NCBI RefSeq assembly: GCF_010448835.1
Contig: NZ_CP048409.1
Span: forward strand, 1,744,001-1,808,000
Direction of reading: 5' to 3'
Source: Draconibacterium halophilum
GTDB lineage: Bacteria; Bacteroidota; Bacteroidia; Bacteroidales; Prolixibacteraceae
Length of the DNA stretch: 64,000 nt
Shown here: piece after piece, positions 40,627 to 49,189 of the stretch
Layout of the letters: each line of letters opens with the position of its first letter
Position numbering within the stretch: the first letter of the stretch is position 1
Translations under genes and position numbers: made by a program
Notes under the pieces: model-generated
Databases searched by the model: none
What the model saw: only the letters and a program-made list of their open reading frames with translations
What the model was told of the DNA's origin: nothing

Positions 40627-42507
40627 ATGAACAACCAGGATAAACTTAAACTCTCGCAGAACATTGCCATAATTGCAGGTATTTTCTGCTCGGCTGTTGC
40701 ACTGCTGCTATTATTAAATTTTTGGCAGATGACAAAAACCGATCCTATTGAAAGTAAGGCATTGGAAGCGTTGGTTGAGCGTCTTAAAGACGATGCCAAC
40801 AACGAGGAGCTAAAAGAGGAGATTCGCAATTTCGATTTGCTGGCCCGAAAGGCCTATTTTAACAGCCAGTGGCAAGTTGAAACAGGCGCTTATATGTTGC
40901 TGTTCGGTGCTATAGTTTTGGCATTTGCGCTGCGGATTTATTATGGTGCAAAAAGTAAAATTGAAGAGCCGGAGAAAGTGCTGGAAAACGAAATAGCCAG
41001 CCGGATAATTGCACAAAAAGGAATTATAATAGTAGGAGCAGCAGTAATGGTTTTGGCGCTCCTGGCTTCCTTTCTTTCGGTAAACCAGCTAAAATCGTAC
41101 GATGCAGCAGCGTTGGTGGCCGAAAACGAATCGCCGGCGGATGAAGATGCTGTGGAGGTTATTAATGTAGCTCCGGCACAAACTTCAGCAAACCAAGTTT
41201 CAGAAGAAGCACCTGCTGGTGAGAATACTGCTTCGGAAAATGTTGCCAAAAATACTTCAACGGAGACTCAACCGGAAGAAATTATTGCCGAGGAAGCTGT
41301 TTCGGAAACACCGGTTACACAACCAAAAGCTACAGCTACAACATCAGGACCTTCGCTTGCCGAACTGCAGAATAATCATAACTCGTTCCGTGGTCCTCTG
41401 GCACAGGGAATAATTAGGCACGATAACATTCCAACAGAATGGGACGGTGCTACCGGAGTAAATATAGTTTGGAAAGCGGAAGTGCCGAAACATGGATTCA
41501 ATTCACCAATAATCTGGGGAGATAAAATGTTTGTTGCAGGCGGGAATAACGCCAGTCGCGAAGTGTATTGCTACAACCGCAACGATGGTAAATTACTGTG
41601 GACCGGGATTGCTGATAATATCTCAGGATCGCCGGCATCACCACCGCGTGTAACAGATGATACCGGGCTTGCGGCACCAACATTAACCACCGACGGAAAT
41701 GCTGTTTTTGCCATTTTCGGAACAGGTGATGTAATTGCTTTTGATATGAATGGGAAACGTTTGTGGGCAAAAAACTTAGGTGTGCCTGATAATCATTACG
41801 GACATTCATCGTCGCTGATAACCTGGGACGGAAAACTTCTGATTCAGTACGATACCAACCGGGGTGGAAAAGTTATGGCACTAAGCAACCAAACAGGAGA
41901 AACGGTTTGGGAAACACAACGTAATTCAAAAATTTCATGGGCAAGTCCGGTATTGGCCGAGGTTGATGGCAAATACCAGTTGTTGTTAACTGCCGACCCG
42001 ATTGTTGCCGGATATGATGTGGAAACCGGAGAAGAACTTTGGTCGGTTGAATGTATGATGGGTGAAGTTGGCCCATCGGTTGGTTATGCCGACGGAATTG
42101 TAGTGGCAGCCAACGAGTATGCACGAATGGTAGCTATTGATATCCGTACGCAGGAAACACTATGGGAAGACGATTTCTACCTGCCCGAAGCATCCAGTAT
42201 TTTAGCGCACGACGGATTAGTATTTATTGCAACAAGCTACGGTGTTTTTGTGTGTTACGACCTGAAAGACGGGGAGCTGCTTTGGGAAGATGATTTCGGC
42301 TCGCCAGTGTACTCGTCACCCGTTTTTGTAGATGGAAAAGTGTATCTTATGGACAACGATGGTGTGATGCGTATATACGAGTTTTCAAGGGAATTGAAAA
42401 AGGTAGGCGAAAACGAATTGGGAGAAATGTCAGGTCCTACGCCGGCTTTCGCCGATGGACGAATCTACATCAGAGGAGAGAAACATGTGTTTTGCATTGG
42501 AAAGTAA
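40627..42507 (+). CDS. PQQ-like beta-propeller protein 5 with three membrane helices
   Basis: 626 residues. Three N-terminal hydrophobic helices (about 13-33, 87-105, 135-152), with a charged stretch between the first two, precede an acidic Ala/Glu/Pro/Thr-rich linker (about 165-245). A PQQ-like propeller follows from about 250: NHNSFRGPLAQGIIRHDNIP, blades NRNDGKLLWTGI, SNQTGETVWETQ, DVETGEELWSVEC, DLKDGELLWEDDF. Helix-plus-linker anchoring is unlike the other propellers and could couple it to the polyferredoxin encoded 30 bp upstream. No cofactor ligands are evident. Confidence 0.85.
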   Translation: MNNQDKLKLSQNIAIIAGIFCSAVALLLLLNFWQMTKTDPIESKALEALVERLKDDANNEELKEEIRNFDLLARKAYFNSQWQVETGAYMLLFGAIVLAFALRIYYGAKSKIEEPEKVLENEIASRIIAQKGIIIVGAAVMVLALLASFLSVNQLKSYDAAALVAENESPADEDAVEVINVAPAQTSANQVSEEAPAGENTASENVAKNTSTETQPEEIIAEEAVSETPVTQPKATATTSGPSLAELQNNHNSFRGPLAQGIIRHDNIPTEWDGATGVNIVWKAEVPKHGFNSPIIWGDKMFVAGGNNASREVYCYNRNDGKLLWTGIADNISGSPASPPRVTDDTGLAAPTLTTDGNAVFAIFGTGDVIAFDMNGKRLWAKNLGVPDNHYGHSSSLITWDGKLLIQYDTNRGGKVMALSNQTGETVWETQRNSKISWASPVLAEVDGKYQLLLTADPIVAGYDVETGEELWSVECMMGEVGPSVGYADGIVVAANEYARMVAIDIRTQETLWEDDFYLPEASSILAHDGLVFIATSYGVFVCYDLKDGELLWEDDFGSPVYSSPVFVDGKVYLMDNDGVMRIYEFSRELKKVGENELGEMSGPTPAFADGRIYIRGEKHVFCIGK

Positions 42508-42615
42508 ATTAAAAATGTCATTCCAAGAGAAGAGAGGAATTTGTCACAAAGAAGTTAGAAGTGCAAGATTACTCAGTCGTTGTGATTTCAAAATGGAAGA
42601 AGGGAAATAGCATAA

Positions 42616-44958
42616 ATGACAGAAGAAAATAAAAATATCGACCAGCTGATACAGGAAAAAGGCAGTACCAAAAAGAGCCTGATTCCTATTCTACAAGCTA
42701 TCCAAAAGGAGTACAATTATTTGCCTGAGGACTTATTGAGGTTGGTGGCGGAGAAAACAGAGATTAGCCTGGCCGAGATTGTAGGCGTGGCCAGTTTTTA
42801 CTCGCAGTTTCGTTTGCAGCCGGTTGGCGAGCACATGATAAAAGTGTGTGTAGGAACAGCGTGCCATGTTAAAGGTGCGGGACAGGTTTACGATGCTTTT
42901 CGTCGCGAATTAAAATTGGAAGAAGGGCAGGAAACCGAGGAGTCAGGAGAATACACTTTGGAGCAAGTGGCTTGTTTAGGTTGCTGTACCCTGGCACCTG
43001 TTGTTCAAATTGATGAAACTACTTATGGTCATGTGGCTTCCGATCAGGTTGGCCAGGTAATTGCCGATTTTGAAAGTCTGAAAGGAACAAAAAGCGCGAA
43101 AAAAGCACGAAAAGCTGATGGCTCTGAAATTCAGGGTGAGATACGAATCGGGCTTGGATCGTGTTGTGTAGCCAGTGGAAGTAAGGAAATTGAGGAGGAA
43201 GTTGAACATGTGGTAAACGACAGTGGTTTGCGCGTTAGCATGAAACATGTGGGTTGTGTGGGAATGTGCCACCAGGTGCCTCTGGTAGAGGTGGTGCCAA
43301 ACGAAGGAGAAGCTACACTTTACGCCAAAGTTAAACCCGAAGACGTAAAAAATATTGTAGAAAGCCATTTTCAGGCACCGGGCTTATTTACCCGCTTAAA
43401 AAATAAATTGTTGCACACGGTTGAGGACATCCAGACCGACCGTAACTGGGATGGAATTGAGCGCTACGAAATAAGTATGCGCGAAAAACCGGTGGCTTCA
43501 TTTTTAGGAAAACAGATTCCCATTGCTACCGAATACCGTGGAATTATTAATCCACTTGATATTAATGAATACCTGAAACGCGGAGGTTTTTCTGCCCTCG
43601 AAAAGGTGTTGAACAAAATGGCACCCGATGAGGTGATTCGGGAAGTGAAAGATAGTGGTGTTCGAGGTCGTGGTGGTGCCGGATTCCCAACAGGTATAAA
43701 ATGGGAACTGGTAAAAAAGCACGAAAACGATATAAAATATATCATCTGTAACGGCGATGAAGGTGATCCGGGAGCTTTTATGGATCGTATGTTGCTTGAA
43801 TCGTATCCATACAGGGTAATCGAAGGAATGATCATTGCAGCTTATGCAACGGATATTCATCAGGGGTATTTTTATATCCGTGCCGAGTATCCGCTGGCGG
43901 TAAAACGTATTCGCGAAGCCTTGAAAATCTGTGAGGCTAAAAATTATTTGGGTAAAAATATTTTGGGCAGTGGTTTCGACCTTGATCTTCAGATTTACGA
44001 AGGTGCCGGTGCTTTTGTTTGTGGCGAAGAAAGTGCACTTATTGCTTCTATCGAAGGAAATCGTGGTTTCCCGAGAATGCGCCCGCCATTTCCGGCAGAA
44101 AGCGGTTTGTGGGGAAAACCAACCCTGGTTAACAACACTGAAACCCTGGCGCAGATTTCCTATATTCTTCGTGAAGGAGCTGAAGGATTTTCAAAAATCG
44201 GATCAGGGAGAAGCACCGGAACAAAGGTTTTTTCTCTGGCCGGTAAAATTGCCCGTGGCGGACTGATTGAAGTACCAATGGGAATTACCATAAAACAGGT
44301 GATTGAAGAAATTGGTGGCGGAATTGCCAACAGTAGAACCTTTAAAGCGGTGCAGATTGGTGGCCCGTCGGGTGGTTGTATTCCGGCCGCACATTCTGAT
44401 ACGCCAATTGATTTTGAATCGTTGGGAGAAATGGGTGCCATGATGGGATCGGGAGGACTTGTAGTGCTCGACGACACCGATTGTATGGTTGATATTGCCC
44501 GTTATTTCCTATCGTTCACTCAGGAAGAATCGTGCGGGAAATGTACGTTCTGCCGTGTTGGAACAAAACGAATGCTTGACATTCTGGATGGTATTGTTAG
44601 CGGAAAAGGTAAAAAAGGCGACATTGAAGAGTTGGAACACCTGGCCGGCTGGACAAAAAAAGGAAGTCTTTGCGGACTGGGGAAAACGGCTCCAAACCCA
44701 GTGTTAAGTACCTTGAGGCATTTCAGAGATGAATATGAAGCACACATTAACGGAACATGCCCGACCGGCAAATGTGCTAAGCTGATCACTTATTCGGTAA
44801 ACGACGAGTGTATTGGTTGTACCAAGTGTGTGCAAAAATGTCCGGTTGATGCCATTCCGTTCACACCGCACGAGAAACATAGCATTGATACTGAACTGTG
44901 TATAAAATGTGATGCCTGCCGGGCCGTTTGTCCGGTTGATGCAATCGATGTGAAATAA
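42616..44958 (+). CDS. NuoE-NuoF fusion, NADH-oxidising iron-sulfur flavoprotein (HndA/HndC, HydB type)
   Basis: 780 residues. Domains: NuoE-like thioredoxin-fold 2Fe-2S (about 10-155; CVGTACHVKGA, CLGCCTLAP); a second thioredoxin-fold segment with GSCCVASGS and CVGMCHQVPLV (about 175-260); NuoF with the FMN/NADH motif GRGGAGFPTGIKW, CNGDEGDPGAFMDR and GAGAFVCGEESALIASIEG (about 355-460); SLBB; CGKCTFCRVGTKRM; and two C-terminal 4Fe-4S motifs, CIGCTKCVQKCP and CIKCDACRAVCP. It resembles the NADH module of complex I and of bifurcating hydrogenases, yet no hydrogenase catalytic subunit is nearby. It would oxidise NADH (or reduce NAD) for this electron-transfer array. Confidence 0.9.
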   Translation: MTEENKNIDQLIQEKGSTKKSLIPILQAIQKEYNYLPEDLLRLVAEKTEISLAEIVGVASFYSQFRLQPVGEHMIKVCVGTACHVKGAGQVYDAFRRELKLEEGQETEESGEYTLEQVACLGCCTLAPVVQIDETTYGHVASDQVGQVIADFESLKGTKSAKKARKADGSEIQGEIRIGLGSCCVASGSKEIEEEVEHVVNDSGLRVSMKHVGCVGMCHQVPLVEVVPNEGEATLYAKVKPEDVKNIVESHFQAPGLFTRLKNKLLHTVEDIQTDRNWDGIERYEISMREKPVASFLGKQIPIATEYRGIINPLDINEYLKRGGFSALEKVLNKMAPDEVIREVKDSGVRGRGGAGFPTGIKWELVKKHENDIKYIICNGDEGDPGAFMDRMLLESYPYRVIEGMIIAAYATDIHQGYFYIRAEYPLAVKRIREALKICEAKNYLGKNILGSGFDLDLQIYEGAGAFVCGEESALIASIEGNRGFPRMRPPFPAESGLWGKPTLVNNTETLAQISYILREGAEGFSKIGSGRSTGTKVFSLAGKIARGGLIEVPMGITIKQVIEEIGGGIANSRTFKAVQIGGPSGGCIPAAHSDTPIDFESLGEMGAMMGSGGLVVLDDTDCMVDIARYFLSFTQEESCGKCTFCRVGTKRMLDILDGIVSGKGKKGDIEELEHLAGWTKKGSLCGLGKTAPNPVLSTLRHFRDEYEAHINGTCPTGKCAKLITYSVNDECIGCTKCVQKCPVDAIPFTPHEKHSIDTELCIKCDACRAVCPVDAIDVK

Positions 44959-44996
44959 TAAACCCTGGCGTCTTAACGCCAATGCGAGAGATATAG

Positions 44997-46598
44997 ATGA
45001 TAAAAATAAAAATAAATAACAAAGTAGTTGAAGTAGAAGAAGGAACTTCGGTGATGAAAGCCGCGCAGCAAATGGGATTCGAAATTCCCAATATGTGTTG
45101 GCACGACGAGCTGGAGCACTTTACTTCCTGCATGCTTTGTATGGTTAAAGATAAAAAGAACGGTCGGCTTTTTCCAAGCTGTTCGGTAAAATCGGTTGAC
45201 GGAATGGAAATTAGTACCGATGATCAGGAAATTGCCGATTCGCGAAAAACAGCATTGGAATTGCTTTTAAGCGAACATGTTGGCGATTGTGAAGGTCCGT
45301 GCCAGATCGCTTGTCCGGCACACATGGATATTCCGCGCATGAACCGACTGATTGCTGTCGGAAAGTTTGATGAGGCATTGGCAGTCGTAAAAAGAGATAT
45401 TGCCCTGCCTGCTGTTTTGGGTCGTATTTGTCCGGCTCCCTGCGAAGGTGCCTGCCATCGGAAAACGGTTGATGAGCCTGTTTCAATTTGTCTGTTAAAA
45501 CGAATTGTGGGAGACGATGGCGTTGAACCAACGGTTCCTGAAGTTGATAAGACCGGTAAGAAAGTTGCTGTAATTGGTGCCGGTCCGGCAGGATTAGCGG
45601 CTGCATATTACATGCAATTGAAAGGAATTGATGTAACTCTTTTTGATAAAAATGAAAAAGCCGGCGGTTTACTTCGCACGGAGTTAAGTGAAGAGGTTCT
45701 GCCGATGGATGTTTTGGATGGTGAAATTGAAGCGATCTTAAAAACCGGTGCTGAATTTCGTGGAGGTGAGTCGATCGGAGTAGCCCAATTTAATCAGCTA
45801 AAAAAGGATTTTGATGCGGTAGTTCTCGCATGCGGCACAGTTACTGATGATTCAGAAAAATATGAATTGAAAGCCGGACCAAAGGGAATTGTAGCCGACA
45901 GAAATACCTATCAAACTTCTGATGAGAAAGTTTTTGCCATCGGTAATGTTTTGCGCTCATCGCGACTGGCAATTCGCTCGGTTGGTCAGGGGAAAGAAGT
46001 GGCTTTTTCGGTCATGCAATTTCTGGCCGGACAAGAGATAAAAGGAGAGCCGCGTTTATTCAATTCGCGTTTTGGAAAGATGGTAAAAGAGGAGTTTACT
46101 GAATACCTGAAAGAGTCGGTAGAAGGTAAGCGTAGAATACCGGAACAGGGAAAGAACGCTGGTTTTACCCGCGAAGAAGCCATTGCAGAAGCAAAAAGGT
46201 GCTTGCATTGCGATTGCCGTGCCATTGATGATTGTAAGCTGCGCGAATACTCCGATCAATATCAGGTGGATCAGAAGCGGTTTAAAACCAGCGAGCGCCG
46301 AAAGATTACAAAAGAGATCAACCACGATTTGGTGGTGTACGAGCCGCAAAAATGTATCAAGTGCGGAATTTGCGTTCGCCTAACCGGAAAATATCAGGAG
46401 AAGTTTGGTTTTTCATTTATTGGCCGGGGTTTTGATGTGGAAATTGGTGTTCCGTTTAACGAAGACCTGAAAAAAGGATTAACCGAAACGGCACGAAAAG
46501 TTGCTGAAGGTTGTCCAACAGGAGCAATCTCGTTAAAAGATGTCATTTCGACGACGGAGAAGGAGAAATCTGTTGATAAAAAGATTGAAGAGAAATAA
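44997..46598 (+). CDS. NuoG-type 2Fe-2S / GltD-like flavoprotein fusion lacking the NAD(P) insert
   Basis: 533 residues. N-terminal 2Fe-2S ferredoxin (NMCWHDELEHFTSCMLC ... PSC); the GltD-type iron-sulfur segment CEGPCQIACPAHMDIPR and CPAPCEGACHRK; an FAD site VAVIGAGPAGLAAAYYMQLKG; then, directly after VVLACGTV, the closing FAD motif KVFAIGNVLRSSRLAIRSVGQG. The NAD(P)-binding Rossmann insert of GltD/NfnB is absent. Two further cysteine groups (CLHCDCRAIDDC, CIKCGICV...EGC) end the protein. With the NuoEF-like protein 38 bp upstream it could form a bifurcating or confurcating pair. The last residues VISTTEKEKSV are encoded by a repeat element (46542-46571). Confidence 0.87.
   Translation: MIKIKINNKVVEVEEGTSVMKAAQQMGFEIPNMCWHDELEHFTSCMLCMVKDKKNGRLFPSCSVKSVDGMEISTDDQEIADSRKTALELLLSEHVGDCEGPCQIACPAHMDIPRMNRLIAVGKFDEALAVVKRDIALPAVLGRICPAPCEGACHRKTVDEPVSICLLKRIVGDDGVEPTVPEVDKTGKKVAVIGAGPAGLAAAYYMQLKGIDVTLFDKNEKAGGLLRTELSEEVLPMDVLDGEIEAILKTGAEFRGGESIGVAQFNQLKKDFDAVVLACGTVTDDSEKYELKAGPKGIVADRNTYQTSDEKVFAIGNVLRSSRLAIRSVGQGKEVAFSVMQFLAGQEIKGEPRLFNSRFGKMVKEEFTEYLKESVEGKRRIPEQGKNAGFTREEAIAEAKRCLHCDCRAIDDCKLREYSDQYQVDQKRFKTSERRKITKEINHDLVVYEPQKCIKCGICVRLTGKYQEKFGFSFIGRGFDVEIGVPFNEDLKKGLTETARKVAEGCPTGAISLKDVISTTEKEKSVDKKIEEK
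46542..46571 (+). repeat. Half REP-like element inside the coding end of the flavoprotein gene
   Basis: GTCATTTCGACGA ... GGAGAAATCT. 26 of 30 bases are identical to the left half of the intergenic element at 13883. It is read in frame as VISTTEKEKSV near the C-terminus, just before the stop codon. Confidence 0.8.
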
Positions 46599-46599
46599 T

Positions 46600-47709
46600 A
46601 TGAGAAGACTACTATCAATTATAATTGCAATATTTTGGGTGTCTATTTTGTCTGCTCAGCCTTCTGATTCGTGGCCAATTTTTCGCGGCGATCAGCATCT
46701 GACAGGAGTTTCAAAAACAACATTGCCTGATTCTCCAAAGCTATTATGGACTTTCGAAACCGGAGATAATATTAAGTCAGCGCCGGTGGTTGCCAACAAT
46801 AAAGTGGTAATCGGTTCCACCGATGGTTTTGTGTACTGTCTGGATACTTCTGGGGAATTATTGTGGAAATTTAATACTGAAAACTCAATTGAGGCTCCTG
46901 CTTTAATTTTGGATAACACGGTTTATATAGGAAATCTTGATGGATTTTTATTCGCTCTCAATCTCGACAATGGTGAAAAACTTTGGGATTACGAGTGCGA
47001 AAACCAAATTATAGGCTCAGCAAACTGGTGGACAGAAAACGGTACGACCTATATTTTTATGGGCAGTTACGATTACTACCTCCATTGTGTGGATGCCAAA
47101 AGCGGTGAGTTGAAATGGAAATACGAGTCGGATAATTTTATCAATGGAGCAGCAGCCTGTGCCAATGGAAAAGCCATATTTGGGGGCTGCGACGGATATC
47201 TTCACGTGGTTGATGTTATAACTGGCAAGCTGGTAGAAAAAATTGATGTGGCAACTTATGTGGCCGGATCGGTTGCCATTGAAAACGATAAAGTTTATGT
47301 TGGCGATTACGATGGCCGCTTTTTTCAGGTAGATATCGAGAATGACAAAACAACTTGGGTGTGGTCGGACGAAAAAACCAATTTGCAGTTTATTGCTTCG
47401 CCTGCTTTAATTGGCGATAAAGTTTTAACGGCTAACCATAACAAATTTTTGTACTGTTTCGATAAAAATACAGGAGATAAACTTTGGGAATACAACACCG
47501 GGCGGCAGGTGGAGGCCTCTCCGGTAATTGTTAAAAATAAGGTAGTTGTGGCCAATATGCGCGGCGATCTGGCTATTGTGAACCTTTCAGACGGAAAGCC
47601 TGTTTGGACATATGAACTGGGAAGCCAAATCATTAGTAATCCTGCAGTGGCCAACGGTCAGCTTTTTGTGGGAGCATACGATGGAAATATTTATTGTTTT
47701 GGCGAGTAG
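46600..47709 (+). CDS. Secreted PQQ-like beta-propeller protein 6
   Basis: 369 residues from ATG 46600, one base after the flavoprotein stop; the longer frame enters the repeat and is discarded. The signal peptide ends SILSAQ, followed by SWPIFRGDQHLTGVSK. Seven or eight short, regular blades resemble BamB more than the other propellers: DTSGELLWKFNTENS, NLDNGEKLWDYECE, DAKSGELKWKYESD, DKNTGDKLWEYNTG, NLSDGKPVWTYELG. The tight spacing to the redox genes shows it belongs to the same transcription unit. It is probably the last member of the array; a repeat follows. Confidence 0.87.
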   Translation: MRRLLSIIIAIFWVSILSAQPSDSWPIFRGDQHLTGVSKTTLPDSPKLLWTFETGDNIKSAPVVANNKVVIGSTDGFVYCLDTSGELLWKFNTENSIEAPALILDNTVYIGNLDGFLFALNLDNGEKLWDYECENQIIGSANWWTENGTTYIFMGSYDYYLHCVDAKSGELKWKYESDNFINGAAACANGKAIFGGCDGYLHVVDVITGKLVEKIDVATYVAGSVAIENDKVYVGDYDGRFFQVDIENDKTTWVWSDEKTNLQFIASPALIGDKVLTANHNKFLYCFDKNTGDKLWEYNTGRQVEASPVIVKNKVVVANMRGDLAIVNLSDGKPVWTYELGSQIISNPAVANGQLFVGAYDGNIYCFGE

Positions 47710-47712
47710 AAG

Positions 47713-47810
47713 TCCCTCCTAACCTCCCCGTGGGGGAGGAACCGGATAGGGCACAAAACTTATAAAATTAATATTGTACAATTCTCCCCCTTTGGGGAGT
47801 CAGAGGGAGC
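47713..47810. repeat. Intergenic repeat, CCTCCCC...GGGGAGG type
   Basis: TCCCTCCTAACCTCCCCG and TGGGGGAGGAACC at the left, TTCTCCCCCTTTGGGGAG with AGAGGGAGC at the right: two GC-rich stems around an AT-rich core. A common dispersed repeat style in Bacteroidota. It fills the gap before the glycosyltransferase gene. Confidence 0.7.
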
Positions 47811-47815
47811 TTTAA

Positions 47816-49102
47816 ATGAATATAATTCAAATCATACCCGGATCAGGTGGTAGCTTTTACTGCGGTAATTGTCTGCGCGACAGTAAATACGTTGATGCGT
47901 TACGAAAACTGGATCATCAGGTGGTAAAGGTCCCCATGTATCTGCCACTTTTTTCCGATGAACACGACATCTCCGATATCCCGATCTTTTATGGAGCCAT
48001 CAGCACTTATCTCAAGCAGGTTTACCCGATTTTCAGAAAAGCACCTGCTTGGTTCGATAAATTCTTGAATTCCAAACCGATGATGAAAATGGCAGCTTCC
48101 ATGGCCGGATCAACCCGTGCTAAAGGCTTGGAAGACATGACCATTTCAATGTTATTGGGCGAGCATGGCGAACAAAAAGAGGAGCTGGATAAAATGGCCG
48201 ATTGGATTGCTGAACATTGCAAACCCGATGTCATTCATATTTCGAATGCTTTGTTACTGGGGTTGGCAAAACGACTAAAAGAAAAAGTTGGTGTTCCGGT
48301 GGTTTGCTCACTTCAGGACGAGGATGTTTGGGTGTATGCCATGCAACCACAGTTTCAGCAGCCAATCTGGGATTTAATGCACGAGCGTGCAGCGGATGTG
48401 GATGCACTGGTTGCCGTAAGCAATTATTTTGCCGATGAAATGAAAAAGCGCATGCGTTTGGAAGATAACAAGGTGCACACATTTTACCTGGGAGTTGATG
48501 TAGAGGATTACCCTTATATTCCGGTGAAAGAGAAACCGAAAAATGTTGGATATATTTCAAGAATGTGCCATAAAGATGGTTTCGATATTGTGGTAGATGC
48601 CTTTATTGAGTTGAAAAAGCAAGAAGGTTTTGAAGAGGTAAAATTGATTGCAACCGGAGGTTTGACCGGCGATGATAAAAAGTTTTTTAAAGAGCAAAAA
48701 CATAAACTTAAAGAGGCTGGTTTACTACATCAATTTGAAGTGGTAGAAGCATTTGAAGGTGCAGCCCGTCACGATTTTTTTAAGAAAGTTGCGATGGTCT
48801 CTGTCCCTGTTCGAATCGGCGAGGCATTCGGAATGTATTTGTTGGAAGCTATGGCATCTGGTGTTCCGGTGGTGCAACCAGCTTTGGGCGCCTTCCCTGA
48901 GATAGTAGATGTTTCAGGTGGAGGAATGATTTATTCGCCAAATACGCCGGAAAAACTCAGTGAAAGCTGGGCTGGATTATTAAATGATCCTGAAAAATTA
49001 GAACAGCTGAGTCAGGCCGGTTACGAAGGAACCAAAGCAAATTTTAATATCCATAATCATGCAGCCGAGATTGTTGAGTTGTATGAAGATTTAAAGAAAT
49101 AG
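47816..49102 (+). CDS. Glycosyltransferase family 4 (GT-B)
   Basis: 428 residues. The N-terminal donor-side loop IQIIPGSGGSFYCGNCLRDS is the usual glycine-rich start; DALVAVSNYFADEMKKRM and FYLGVDVEDY precede the C-terminal GT1 domain with GYISRMCHKDGFDIVVDAF and the nucleotide-sugar motif RIGEAFGMYLLEAMASGVPVVQP (EX7E). It would transfer a sugar in the cytosol to a lipid or polysaccharide precursor. No other polysaccharide gene is close, so the acceptor is unknown. It begins directly after a repeat element and is followed by another. Confidence 0.9.
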   Translation: MNIIQIIPGSGGSFYCGNCLRDSKYVDALRKLDHQVVKVPMYLPLFSDEHDISDIPIFYGAISTYLKQVYPIFRKAPAWFDKFLNSKPMMKMAASMAGSTRAKGLEDMTISMLLGEHGEQKEELDKMADWIAEHCKPDVIHISNALLLGLAKRLKEKVGVPVVCSLQDEDVWVYAMQPQFQQPIWDLMHERAADVDALVAVSNYFADEMKKRMRLEDNKVHTFYLGVDVEDYPYIPVKEKPKNVGYISRMCHKDGFDIVVDAFIELKKQEGFEEVKLIATGGLTGDDKKFFKEQKHKLKEAGLLHQFEVVEAFEGAARHDFFKKVAMVSVPVRIGEAFGMYLLEAMASGVPVVQPALGAFPEIVDVSGGGMIYSPNTPEKLSESWAGLLNDPEKLEQLSQAGYEGTKANFNIHNHAAEIVELYEDLKK

Positions 49103-49103
49103 T

Positions 49104-49176
49104 CTCTGCGAAATCTCGGTGTTCTCAGTGGTTAAAGAAAATTAAACCACAGAGGACGCAGTGAAGACACGGAGAA
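49104..49176. repeat. Intergenic repeat, CCACAGAGG...CACGGAG type
   Basis: TCTCGGTGTTCTCAGTGGTT and AACCACAGAGGACGCAGTGA with GACACGGAG form an imperfect inverted repeat around AAAGAAAATT. The pattern is widespread in bacterial genomes as a short dispersed repeat. It separates the glycosyltransferase from the ABC transporter genes. Confidence 0.75.
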
Positions 49177-49189
49177 AACCTAAGATAAA

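Noticed and set aside
42517..42606. Another copy of the GTCATTTCGA repeat upstream of the NuoEF-like gene
   Set aside because: Only GTCATTCC and scattered matches remain; too degenerate to list as a repeat.
17996..47709. True PQQ-dependent dehydrogenases
   Set aside because: The blades carry only the Trp-docking pattern; calcium, disulfide and catalytic Asp features of quinoprotein dehydrogenases were not found by eye.
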